From Cytidiella melzeri (Eukaryota > Basidiomycota > Agaricomycetes > Polyporales > Irpicaceae): a stretch of 64,000 nt of DNA. The notes under the pieces are model-generated. The model was given only the letters and a program-made list of their open reading frames with translations, ran no database searches and was not told the origin of the DNA. A program made the position numbers and the translations under genes. The stretch is taken from positions 1 to 64,000 of the forward strand of contig JABYQR010000049.1 in assembly GCA_022592445.1 (NCBI GenBank), in the 5' to 3' direction. Shown piece after piece: positions 54,603-64,000 of this stretch; within the stretch, counting starts at the first letter, position 1, and each line of letters begins with the position of its first letter.

Positions 54603-57173
54603 TCACCTTGAATAACCGTAACCGACTATGTCTCCGTTCCAAGTGCGCTTAGACGCTGTGCCGGACAGTTCGTTCACATTTTGCATGTGCCCTGCCCAAG
54701 TTGCATTGCAGCTTGACGACGGTCTATGTTGACTTCGCTCATGGAGTACCCGCGCTCGAAGTTGTGTCTCCGACTCCCGATGGATGTGTGCTTCCAGTGC
54801 GTCAAGTTCCTCTCGAAGTCGCTGATTGGCGTATTTCAGCTGCTGTAGCTCATACTGCCAACTACTATCGCGCATTGGGTCAAGCTCGTCAAACACATAT
54901 GCGGAGTTGGAATGGCACAGCCGTACGGGCGTTGAAGAAGAGGTTGTTTCACCCAACACCTTCACCTGACACATGAGCGGACGTTGAGGAGTTGACGGCG
55001 AGGACGCAGGGCGCCATGGCTGATTGTCCCTGGGGGTGTGATAAAGAACAACATCTACGGCGAGCTGAGATCCGTCTTTCCTATTAAGGTAGCACGACAC
55101 ATTTCTCGTCTCTAGGCGGGAGTCGGTAAAGGCCAGATGAAGGGTCTCTTCGACGACAAGCCGGCCTTGCATCGGATCATGGCCACCGATAAAGTCGCAC
55201 AGCGAACTGCCCATAATCTCGCCCGCCCCCCATCCAAGCACATCCCGCACAGCAGTGCTGGCGAATAGGAAAGAACCACCACTGCTAAGAAGTGCCCAGA
55301 ATTCCTGCTCATGCTCCTGAGATGCAACGCTAGAATCGTCCTTCCGGATCTCGCGGCGTACAGATGGCGCAAGACCTCCGGCGCGAGCGATTGAGGCCCA
55401 TGCCAAAGAAGCCATGCTTCTCACCCGGCCGCTGAGAATAATGGCTTTGCGGCCCTTCCCTGGTTCAACGTACAATCGTCCCCGACACTCCAGCCATACA
55501 TAGGTGGAATCCTTGACGCGGATGCGAAAGAGGAGGTCGACGACTTTGGGGACAGCGGGCGAGGAGAACGACTGCTGTTGAGATGACGACGGCTGAGATT
55601 CCTGAGGTGGTGTACCAACTGAAGCAGCGGAAGCAAGCGATGCTGACGATTCTTTCAGCTCGCGCACAAGAGGAATCTTGTCTGCCTCGTGACAAAAGTC
55701 CGTTATGGACATGCCAACAAGGTCCTCGGGTGCGTAGCCCAACACCCGGCGTACCGATGGAGAGACGTAGAGAAAAGCGCCTTTCAGGGACAATACCTGA
55801 ATGAAGTCGGGAGACGACTCTAACAGCAACAGACTCAGCGGTTTATTTCCGTCGTAAATATCGCTTTTGTCGCTCCGTTCCTGAGGCGCGATGGACAAAG
55901 TTGTGGTCGAGGTACTAAAGGGGATTGAATGCAAGAAATCAGGACTATTCAGCAACGCGCGGAGCGACTTGGAGACGCCGGGCCCTGATGAGGAATTGAT
56001 CCTCCAGCCTGACTTGGAGCTACTGAAGGGAAGGGCTACTTCGTTGCTGTAATTGACCATGTAGCTACCATCTCGAAGCTTTTGGAGAATGGCGTTTGGC
56101 TGCTCCGTGAGGTCGACCTGGAAGCCAATTTGATAAACTACGTCGTCTGCCTCTTCTGGCATGTTGTGGATACCGCCACGAATGGGAATGACGGTAACAA
56201 GGTTTACGAACGCGGAGCCATCCTTACGATAGTTTATCAAGCTAGCTTGACACTCTTTGTCGGCGGTCAAAGACTTGCGCATATGTGTGACGGCTTCTTG
56301 CGCTGTGTGCTGCCGCGGTTCACCACGTTGTACGACGCCGTCCGGAGACTGCAGGAAACGGCAGTTTCGTCCAATAACCTCATGCTCAGCGTAGCCTGTC
56401 AGTTTACAGAAAGTGGGAGAAGCGTAGACGATAGGGCTGTCGTACCGCCTGACGTCGACGACGACGAAGGAACATGTCATGTCTACCGGTCCCAAGACAA
56501 TCTTGGGATTGGGACGTGTGACCACACGCGCGAGTACGGACATAAGGTCGAATCCAGAGGCAGAGTATACGGGCAATCCGCCCGCATTTGGCGCCACTAG
56601 AGATTGAAAATTTGGAGTTGAGGTGGAAAGCGAGGCAGATGACGGCAGCAGGTGGTCAAAAGTAGACACATGTTGGTATGTGACGGGCGCTGAGGAGGAG
56701 GAAGGTGAGGGCTGGGTAACTGTAGACGCTGCAACATTGAAGGGAGATACGGGAGGGATGAATCTATTGTGCTGCAATGAGGAGTAGTAGGGAGGTAGGA
56801 CGACTGGATGCGATATTGGCAGAGTGGGCAGGGTCCAGCTACAGGACAGACATGAATGAGGATGTTTGGTCCGTAAGTAGAGTACGCACTGATCGTTGCT
56901 GTAGCGAGAAAAGGTAGGAGTAGAGAGCCATGTGGAGGACACGGCGCTGGGATTGTTGACGATACCTGCTGGTAGGACTTCAGCGCCCCCACCTGGAGGA
57001 AGTGTAGGGCCCAGCATGAGCTGGGGCATCTGAAACTGGACATTGGTGGAGAAGATGGAATGGTCGAGAGGGATGTCTTGTTTCTGTGTCGACGAGGTAT
57101 CGTAGGCGGACTGCTGGTCAGAACGCGGAGGGCCATTGCTGGAGTGGGTTCTGAGGTACCTTTCGAACGGCAT
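54603..57173 (-). CDS. wc-1: White collar-1-type blue-light photoreceptor (LOV and PAS)
   Basis: One open frame encodes ~856 aa from the ATG at 57173 (MPFERYLRTHSSNG). After a disordered Ser/Pro/Gln-rich N-terminus there is a LOV domain (about residues 230-360) with the flavin-binding core GRNCRFLQSP; the Cys (about 271) forms the photoadduct in this family. The domain continues ASLINYRKDGSAFVNLVTVI and IGFQVDLT. A second PAS (about 450-590) has SSPDFIQVLSLKGAFLYVSP and GYAPEDLVGMSITDF. A third (about 625-745) has GSFLFASTAVRDVLGWG. A short coiled coil (ELQQLKYANQRLREELDALE) follows. No GATA finger is present, as in other basidiomycete WC-1 proteins, where WC-2 supplies DNA binding. The final codons overlap a GTGAGC that could be a splice donor, so the C-terminus may extend. 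It is divergent from the Spt21-like gene. Confidence 0.93.
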   Translation of the reverse strand: MPFERYLRTHSSNGPPRSDQQSAYDTSSTQKQDIPLDHSIFSTNVQFQMPQLMLGPTLPPGGGAEVLPAGIVNNPSAVSSTWLSTPTFSRYSNDQCVLYLRTKHPHSCLSCSWTLPTLPISHPVVLPPYYSSLQHNRFIPPVSPFNVAASTVTQPSPSSSSAPVTYQHVSTFDHLLPSSASLSTSTPNFQSLVAPNAGGLPVYSASGFDLMSVLARVVTRPNPKIVLGPVDMTCSFVVVDVRRYDSPIVYASPTFCKLTGYAEHEVIGRNCRFLQSPDGVVQRGEPRQHTAQEAVTHMRKSLTADKECQASLINYRKDGSAFVNLVTVIPIRGGIHNMPEEADDVVYQIGFQVDLTEQPNAILQKLRDGSYMVNYSNEVALPFSSSKSGWRINSSSGPGVSKSLRALLNSPDFLHSIPFSTSTTTLSIAPQERSDKSDIYDGNKPLSLLLLESSPDFIQVLSLKGAFLYVSPSVRRVLGYAPEDLVGMSITDFCHEADKIPLVRELKESSASLASAASVGTPPQESQPSSSQQQSFSSPAVPKVVDLLFRIRVKDSTYVWLECRGRLYVEPGKGRKAIILSGRVRSMASLAWASIARAGGLAPSVRREIRKDDSSVASQEHEQEFWALLSSGGSFLFASTAVRDVLGWGAGEIMGSSLCDFIGGHDPMQGRLVVEETLHLAFTDSRLETRNVSCYLNRKDGSQLAVDVVLYHTPRDNQPWRPASSPSTPQRPLMCQVKVLGETTSSSTPVRLCHSNSAYVFDELDPMRDSSWQYELQQLKYANQRLREELDALEAHIHRESETQLRARVLHERSQHRPSSSCNATWAGHMQNVNELSGTASKRTWNGDIVGYGYSR

Positions 57174-57694
57174 ATCCAAGCTGGGTGGGAGACTGGTGGG
57201 AGAGATATCGAGATAGCTGAACGGAGGAAGGAGGTTTCAAAATACGGCGACGACGGAGACAGCGACGAGAGCGAGAACGACGACGAGGACGAGAACGACG
57301 ACGAAGAGGACGACGACGAGAGCGACGAGAGGAGGAGTGATGAGATGTGGAGAGGAGAATGGTTCCGCGCTTCATTTAGTCACCTGGCGCCCGTGCGTGC
57401 GTTCCTTTCGCATATTTCTGCCGCCGGCAATATTTCAAGCTCCGCGTCTTGCGATGGGCTCTCCCTGAAAATCTGGGTCTATCGCAAGCGATGTCGGCGG
57501 AGACGATCGCCTCTCGGCGACAATTCGCACGCCGTCTACTCGGCTCTTGAAACGCGTCGCATCACGCTTCAAGACGCGACGTGTCACGCTGCACGTGATC
57601 TGCGTTGATCACCCACGGATCCGTGGTCACCTTGAGTTGCGCGCAACGCTTTGAATCTCGGTCAACGACATATTCCAGTGCTATACACAAGGTC
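57174..57694. promoter_or_regulatory. Shared divergent promoter of WC-1 and the Spt21-like gene
   Basis: These 521 bp contain a purine/pyrimidine-biased tract of GACGACGAG-type repeats (about 57244-57335). It reads as an acidic Asp/Glu repeat in one plus-strand frame, but nothing around it supports a gene. CpG-rich ACGCGTC/GCGTC motifs occur at 57545-57580. Confidence 0.5.
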
Positions 57695-60600
57695 ATGGAG
57701 ACCAAACAACTTGGTCGTACGTCCATCGAATGCACAAAGTCGTGTCTACCAGCTGAAACATCATCATCTCTAGTCCGTGCATTGTATACTATCAACGGAG
57801 GGCCTCAGTACATACTGGCTCTCTCTCCGCGCAAATTTCCAGTAACCGTCATACCGCTACCCGCCCTTAGCTTAACGGGTACTTCGTCCGATGCGAAACC
57901 TACTGTGCTTTACGGGAGAGCGATGCTTAAGCCGTTCTTGGATATGATGTGCATGGCAAGGTATGCTTCCAACAGTAATCTGCCGATACCCCATTAACGA
58001 CCCGTCTGTAGCCCCGATGTCGTGCACATCCAACCGGGCAAGAAGGACTTCACTGTCTACGTCTTGGACCCTCTTGAGGCTCGCCATGTGACCCCAGCGA
58101 TGCTAGTAAGCCCAAGTCCTAGTTCTTCCGCACAGCCGGGCGTGGCTATTGGACTTGGGCTGCTCTCCTCTGCACTTTCTGCCGAAGATTGCGACATCAC
58201 AGTGGCTGGAACCATCATGAGCGATGGTATACAAGAAGTTCGTCTTGAAGTCGTCTTCTCTCTGCGTGAGGTGCGTGCTCCATGCGATGTCCTCCGCCTC
58301 TAAAGTCGCTCACTTCGACGCTGTCCTGCTATGCAGTACACACCATCACAGCCAAAAAGTGCTCCTTCATCCCAACCTAGTCGTCCGCATATCTCACGTC
58401 CAAGGCCGCCGGTGGAGAGCTCAGCTGCAAAGCGTCTGCGTTCGTCTGCTACTACAACACGACACAAGCCTGCTCAGATCGCCAGTTCCACGACGACGGT
58501 CAGCGTGAGTTTCCGGCAAGACATGCAATCCGCCGAAAGCTCCAGCTCATGTGCGACGCTTTCGCGCGAGATCCCAAGTGACGCTCCTCCGACGCTGCAG
58601 GCACTGCTTATGTCTCTCACTGATGCCAATCGCGCCCCAGAGCTGCTGGAAGCCCTGGCGGCGATTGACTCACCAGTCCACGTGACTCCGAACGTTGCAT
58701 TGATTGAAGCACTGACGAAAGCACTGTACCCGACATATGGCACTCGGCTATCGTCATCTTCTGCTTCTTCCTCCAAGTCACAGCACATGCAACCACGTTC
58801 TTCGGCTTCTACGTTACACCCTTCCCGGTCCAAAGCATTCAAACCCGCGCAAACACATCCAACGCCGTCTGTCCCCGCCCCAAGGCCGTCGATCTCACGC
58901 TACGCTACCCCGTCTCACGTCCATCTCGCACCTTCTCCGACCAAGTCTGATAACTCAGATGATGACATTGTCCTTTTAGACAAAGAGAACGTCAACCCCC
59001 TTGCATTTCGCAAACGCTGCGACGACATAGAAAAGAAGAACAACGACAGAGAGATTCCACTGATACCTACGCGGCCGTGTATACCCCCACAGAGCTCAAC
59101 AGCGGCCACTCCAAACCAATGTTCCGAAACATGTTCTGCCTCAACCTCGCTATCGACGTCGTCTAATGGGGCCAGGAAACGTACTCTAAGCGAAATTCTA
59201 GATGAACGGGATCGCCAGCGCGAGAAAACCCGACGACGCACCCAGCCCGAACCTGAAGCCATGTCGCGGAAGCTCAAGCCGGTCTCGCACTATAGAACTG
59301 ACGCTAGCTCTCAACCTCAACATGCTATGTCGGATTCAGGCACGAACCAAGTCAGGGCATCACACTGGGTGACTAGGCGACCTGTTGCGCCTGCGACTTC
59401 TCCATCCAGACATTACAATCGTACAGCATCCCATGAAGAGGTGCAGCCAGAAGCGGGGCCATCGACTTTCACGGTACCTGCGGACGCTCCGAAGAAGAAG
59501 ACGTTTGTACTCCCCAAGTGGGCGAAGACAGAGACAGCCACTGTACCTCGTTTCGCTCCCGGATGCGACCCTGAGGATTCAGACCCTGCTGCGCAGAAGT
59601 TGACACGCAACAGGCCCCTGAAGGAGGGCAGCAGGAGCAAATTGAGCGGCAAGCCCCACAACGAGAACCTCGAGCCTTCGCAACCACTTCCATGGAACCC
59701 CTCGTGTACGGGTGTCACTCGACGATTTCCGTTAACTCGGAAGGTCTCAATCCCTCGCCTTTCGACACCACAACCAGATCACGATGCGTCTCTTCCTATT
59801 ATCGCAGATTCTGACATATCCATTCTATCGTCGCCAGTGAAAGCGCTGTCACACCCACCTTCAACACCAATGCGGAGACGCCTGTCAGACGATAATTCTC
59901 CAGAGGAGAACTCGCCACTATTCACACCCATCAGCAAGCGACGTACGCCGAGAACAGTATCAACGAAAAAGCTACCCAGTTTTTACTCCATGCTTTCGCC
60001 AGGGCGTCCGCGTGCGCGCAAAAGTCCTGTCCACCGTCCACATTACATGGAGAAACCAGGAGCCTCACTGGAGGATGGTGAGCCAGCATTAGAGGACATG
60101 GCGACTGCACCGAACTCCCTTCCTATAGCCAGCAGTGACGTTGATGAAGACGTTATCAATACAGACGACGAAAGCAGCCACCCTCACTGGTCTGTGAACC
60201 TTCCGCCCTCGTCACCTCTTCCTCCCTCTAGCCCGATATTATCCCCTGAAAGCGACGATCATGTCGAGAATGCCGGATTAGGCGAAAATGACGAAGTTAC
60301 ACTGGGCTTATCGCAACCAGGGTTAGGAGATGGTGACGACGATGACAACCTTAGCCAAGCACGTCCCACTCAAGATTCCGGAACAGACGCAGACCCATTC
60401 GCCTTTCTCTCTCATCCTTGCACTGAGTCGGACAATGAGGGCCAGTTCACGAATGAAGAGTTAGAAAGCATCTTCTCAAGCCTGCCTGCCATGGGCTCAT
60501 CTCTCGAGGAAAAGCTTGGCTCGCCATCAGCGACGAGTGGATCGGATGGTCATACCTTTTCATCGTTGTCCGGAACGTCTACCGGCTTCAGCTTCTCTCA

Positions 60601-60820
60601 AGATGATGTTTTAGTCGACCTGAACCTCGAGGAGCTCTTGGCGTGTGTGGCTCCTCTCTTGGATCAGAGCGCTGTGCCCATCTCCAACGGACAGAGCCAG
60701 GAGACACTCGACCCTACCATGCTCAAGTTGAAGCCTGCGGCTGACGGTGTGGACCTAGCGATTGATGCCGCGAAACTAGCGCAGGATGTACAAAGTCTGT
60801 ATAGCGGATGTGTACTGTGA
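57695..60820 (+). CDS. Spt21/Ams2-like N-terminal domain protein (histone-gene regulator candidate)
   Basis: Three exons (57695-57960, 58012-58270, 58337-60820) encode 1002 aa. The first ~175 residues are compact: METKQLGRTSIECTKSCLPA, VRALYTINGGPQYILALSPR, AMLKPFLDMMCMASPDVVHI, KKDFTVYVLDPLEARHVTPA, IMSDGIQEVRLEVVFSLRE. They resemble, from memory, the N-terminal domain shared by yeast Spt21 and fission-yeast Ams2, which regulate histone genes. The rest is Ser/Pro/Arg-rich and probably disordered, with an acidic C-terminal helix (DVLVDLNLEELLACVAPLLD) that could be a docking or activation motif. No GATA finger, which Ams2 has, is seen. Introns are 51 and 66 nt and phases agree. The family call is tentative; the gene structure is firm. 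Confidence 0.7.
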
Positions 60821-61180
60821 AGGAGTGCTACACATGTTGTTATTGTCAGCTCTGAGTTTGTTGTATCCTTCGTGCCCAATGACGGTGACAAATTGATATT
60901 TAATGGTTTCTATCAAATGGTGGGTTACAAAACTGTCCTCATCAGCATTCCTGCGGCAGACAGAGTCGCGTACAGAGTGAACGTGTCCAGATAATAGCAG
61001 CGATTGCAACGAGATTATGATATATGCCCCGTTTCCCCTAGCCGCCATCCACTGAAACAGGATGGCGTAGTGAATTCAGGGCAAAGTTTGCTTAGGTAAA
61101 TGCCTCATACGAAACAAAATACGGTGAATGCACATATGTCACATAACCGACTGGATAGTATACATGAAGAGATGTGACAC
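60821..61180. other. Convergent intergenic region (Spt21-like / RPL10)
   Basis: The 360 bp between two stop codons serve both 3' ends. No gene is seen; AT content is higher than in the coding parts. Confidence 0.5.
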
Positions 61181-61984
61181 TCAAGCCCGCAGCTGCGCAC
61201 GGAGGTTCTTCTCAAGGTTGCCCCTGGGGCGGATGTACTGTACGTAGGCACCATCCCTGAGGAAATCAATACAACTGCAAACAGCAGGAATGATAGAAGC
61301 ACATACTGTAACACACGTTTCTCCTCCTTGAGCTTCAAGTACTCCTCACGGTTGACTTTGGTGAAGCCCCACTTGCGGGAGACGATAATCTTCTGGCGGC
61401 CAGGAAACTTGTAACGGGCACGACGGAGAGCCTCCTGCACGACAGCAGCGTTACTGTCCTTGGTACGGATAGAGAGGATAATCTGGCCGATGTTGACACG
61501 AGCAGCGGTGCCGTAAGGCTTGCCCCAGGCACCACGCATACCAGTTTGGAGCCTAAATTGCAAAATGAGAGCCAGCTGACTTATAGCGCGATCTGAACAC
61601 ACCTATCGGCTCCCGCGCACGACAACATCTTGTTGATGCGCAAAACGTGGAAGGGATGCACCCGGACCCTCAAGTGGAAGGAGTCCTTGCCGGAAGTCTT
61701 GGTGACATACTTGTTGGCACAAATACGGGCAGCCTCAAGTGCTTCGCTTGAAAGCTGCTCGTACTCATCGGACACGAGATGGACACAGTAGGGGAAGTCG
61801 TCTACAGAGGCACGCTTGCGGCCCAAGTCAAAGATACGAATCTAATTTGGCGTGTGAGTCGTCAGAACACAGTTCTGCCAGTCGGACTCCGTACCTTCGA
61901 GTCCGGCACACCACGGTTGTACCTGGACTTGGGGTAAGGCTTATTTTTGCAGTATCGGTAGCAGCGAGCGGGACGGCGACCCAT
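61181..61984 (-). CDS. RPL10: 60S ribosomal protein L10 (uL16)
   Basis: Four exons encode 216 aa (61895-61984, 61603-61841, 61307-61552, 61181-61256). The protein begins [20 protein letters not shown] and continues [80 protein letters not shown] and [18 protein letters not shown]. It ends [13 protein letters not shown]. Length and sequence fit eukaryotic uL16, which sits near the peptidyl-transferase centre of the large subunit and is added late, in the cytoplasm. Introns are 53, 50 and 50 nt, and all phases agree. The ATG follows a leader in the promoter region shared with the Cys-rich gene. Confidence 0.97.
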
Positions 61985-62866
61985 TGTTTGCAGATCTGTG
62001 GGACAGAGGGTGCTTAGCGTCATCCGGCCAAGATACGGGCCATCCAGCTGCAGCCCGTCGTGATTTTGCGGCCCAAGACGTACAGAACGACAGCGAGACG
62101 GGCAGCAACTCACCTTGGAGAAGTGTGAAGGGAGTGAAAGTGAGCGGATGGCCCGTTTACAAGGAGCCTTTTGAGGCCGGCGACGATGGCGACGATGACA
62201 AACTCGGGCGCTTGAAGCAGCCGGAAGTGACTCGGTTCAATTACAAAGCGGTTCGGTTCGCGGTCTTAGTCGGCTCATCCTTATAACGTCGTCAACTTGG
62301 CCAGTCACGGTGCAGCTGGTATGTACTGTAATGTGCTTTGAACTTTCGATGATAGAATGGCTGGTGAGATGTCGTTCAAATCCTCCATGTTCTACGGCGA
62401 GCTAATCCAACTTTCTTTCAACTGCAGAACAGACACATCAGAGCGGGCATACAAGCACAGATTAGCCATGGCTCTAGGGATATACCGAGCATCATGTAGA
62501 CCTCTGCAGGTAAACGTTGACTCTCACGTACTCAGGCAAGAGTCTTCAATCTGCTCTCAAGCTTATCGCGCCGTTCTTTTCCGCCTCATTTGCCCAGTCG
62601 CACCCACATATGAACTCACGTGTCTTCATTCCCTTCTGAGAGGTGCAGTCCTTCCATCTACTGCCTGCTATCCAGCAATGCCTTACGCTATCCGCATCGT
62701 GCTTTTCATTACAGCTCTTCTTGATCACGTGTTGTGCAACAGACTTGCTAAGGTAGGATGTGCGCTCAGCAGAAAGCCCTCGACCGGTACTTTTACCGGT
62801 GGACTCGTTAAATTTCTTGCACCTTACTACTAACCATCTTGCACCCCACCCTAGTACAAGCACACC
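61985..62866. promoter_or_regulatory. Divergent region between RPL10 and the Cys-rich gene
   Basis: This ~880-bp stretch lacks a convincing gene; a 158-codon plus-strand ORF (62357-62833) has no motif. It probably holds both promoters and perhaps a leader intron of RPL10. Confidence 0.4.
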
Positions 62867-63334
62867 ATGTACAACAATGCTATCCGACGCCCCAGCAATG
62901 TCTACCACGTCCGTCGGTCTGCTACCGATCTAAGTGGCATGTACCGATCCCCGAGCGGTGGCTACTATGGCCGTATGTCATGTTTGAATGCTTAAGACTC
63001 GTCCGACTCATCGTCAGCTCTTGTAGCTCCACAAATGAGCATGGTACCTCCGCCGCTTATCCCTCATTTCTCTGCTCAGCCGCTCGCTCAGCCAGCAATG
63101 ACTTTGAGTGGCCACCGCGTCTTACGACGCAATCCCAATCGCCCTTATTCCGCATCATGCTGCGATCCTTACTGCTGCGAGCGAATGTGCGATGAATGCT
63201 GCGACAACTACTGTGATAGGTGTTGCTATGAGTATGGTTGTTGTCGGCATTGCTGGTAATAGCTGCACTTTTACATGGCGTGGGTGACTTGCTGACATGT
63301 GCATTACAGTCCTGGTCCCGGTTGCTGCTACTGA
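62867..63334 (+). CDS. Small protein with a Cys-dense C-terminus (122 aa)
   Basis: I do not recognise the family. Three exons (62867-62972, 63018-63255, 63310-63334) join with consistent phases. It starts MYNNAIRRPSNVYHVRRSAT, has a Tyr/Gly/Ser segment, then a Met/Pro-rich linker (QMSMVPPPLIPHFSAQP). The C-terminal 40 residues hold 16 Cys, mostly as CC pairs separated by Asp, Tyr, Arg and Glu. There is no signal peptide and no clear membrane helix, so it is probably intracellular; metal binding or lipid-linked Cys clustering are possibilities, not conclusions. The second intron (63256-63309) replaces a Trp-stop with a further Cys-rich tail (CCPGPGCCY), which supports it. Without that splice the protein would end HCW at 63259. 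Confidence 0.6.
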
Positions 63335-64000
63335 GACAGATAAAGGAGAGCGTTGATTCATTCTCTCAAACAATATATAACATGCTACTGTCGAAAATTA
63401 GCTGCACGACCATGAGGCCCTCAACATTGAGCTCTGGCTAAGCACGTAGGCCTTCTAAACGCATTGAAAGGTGTTCAAGTCGCCACTGATACGATGTCGC
63501 TGCCATTACCACCGCAGCTCCTGACTGTTCGCATCATGCTCATGAGAGACGGCGGTATGGGCGGGAATATGCTGTGGATGTTGGATCACTGCCACAAATT
63601 GAAACGGTGTACTCGACCACTACTTCCTATTGCATGCTCGCGGTATACGTTTCTGAGCTCACTCATCGCAGTCTGTAGCCTTTTGTTCTTGCAGTGGTAC
63701 AGGTCGAGCATGTCTTCGGCTTCGGCTTCAGACTCGCCCAGGACAGGGCGGTGACAAGAGGGGGCTGTGTCGAGATGACTTGTAGCTGGGAGTGGTTGTG
63801 TACACCGACGGTCGATTGAGCCGCAGTCACTGCCACACCATTTTTGCTCTTACTTATAGCTTGTGTCCTCAAGCTTGTTCTGTTCTTCACCTCCAACTAA
63901 CTTGAAGTACACCGACGCGTCTACTAGTAGCAAGATCTCTCCAGCAACCACCACCACTCACGCTCGCACGTCCATCTCTTCTCCCATCCACGTCTTTTCA
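63335..64000. other. Unassigned end of the window
   Basis: No recognisable gene. A CT/CA-rich leader-like stretch at 63940-64000 may be the 5' UTR of a plus-strand gene just outside the window. A 77-codon minus-strand ORF (63663-63896) is unsupported. Confidence 0.35.

Noticed and set aside
57060..57608. 182-codon plus-strand ORF with a long Asp/Glu/Ser repeat
   Set aside because: It overlaps the WC-1 coding start on the other strand and its acidic run comes from a GAC/GAG simple repeat in the promoter. No conserved segment surrounds it.
62357..62833. 158-codon plus-strand ORF upstream of the Cys-rich gene
   Set aside because: It lies in the presumed divergent promoter, has no motif, and is matched by an antisense ORF of 120 codons. 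Composition is not gene-like.

Overview
The window looks like part of a basidiomycete (Agaricomycete-type) nuclear genome. The evidence is the ~50-nt introns with GT..AG ends and CTAAC-like branch points, a white collar-1 photoreceptor with LOV and PAS domains but no GATA finger, a Fus3/Kss1-class MAP kinase, and Ty3/gypsy chromoviruses together with Ty1/copia, hAT, Tc1 and LINE relics. I cannot name the species.

Two compartments are sharply separated. Positions 1 to about 47.3 kb are almost entirely nested, broken transposable elements. The main family, called family A here, is a chromodomain-bearing Ty3/gypsy element of about 8 kb. Copy A1 (minus, 1-7562, cut by the window edge) and copy A2 (plus, 8626-16675) face each other across a 1-kb copia fragment. 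A Ty1/copia 5' half (minus, 16676-19713) follows. Next come 4 kb with little recognisable content except one possible zinc-finger ORF, a dead hAT transposase (23.7-26.1 kb), a ~140-bp satellite-like repeat interrupted by a TA-flanked MITE (26.1-28.3 kb), and a second, unrelated chromovirus fragment (28.6-30.0 kb). Copy A3 (minus, 29985-38384) is joined head-to-head to copy A4 (plus, 38388-45180). A3 carries a 5'-truncated LINE and a solo LTR; A4 carries a Tc1-like DNA transposon and another solo LTR. The last four insertions all show target-site duplications, so the order of events can be read. A copia 3' end (46.3-46.8 kb) inside a diverged ~280-bp direct repeat closes the compartment.

Positions 47.9-63.4 kb hold seven ordinary genes: a CCCH zinc-finger protein (minus), a nine-exon Fus3/Kss1-type MAPK (plus), a nine-exon mitochondrial PDH/BCKDH-type kinase (plus, with one GC-AG intron), WC-1 (minus), an Spt21/Ams2-like regulator (plus), ribosomal protein L10/uL16 (minus), and a small three-exon protein with a Cys-dense C-terminus (plus). 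Several form divergent pairs sharing 0.3-0.9 kb promoter regions: CCCH/MAPK, WC-1/Spt21-like and RPL10/Cys-rich.

The most unusual signals are these. Family A has an extra ~260-codon ORF before gag, with a splice donor in the 5' LTR and a branch-point/acceptor just before the gag ATG. Its LTRs carry heat-shock-element-like and GATAAG arrays. A large fold-back structure joins A3 and A4. The small Cys-rich protein has no family I recognise. All calls come from reading the sequence; no database search was run.
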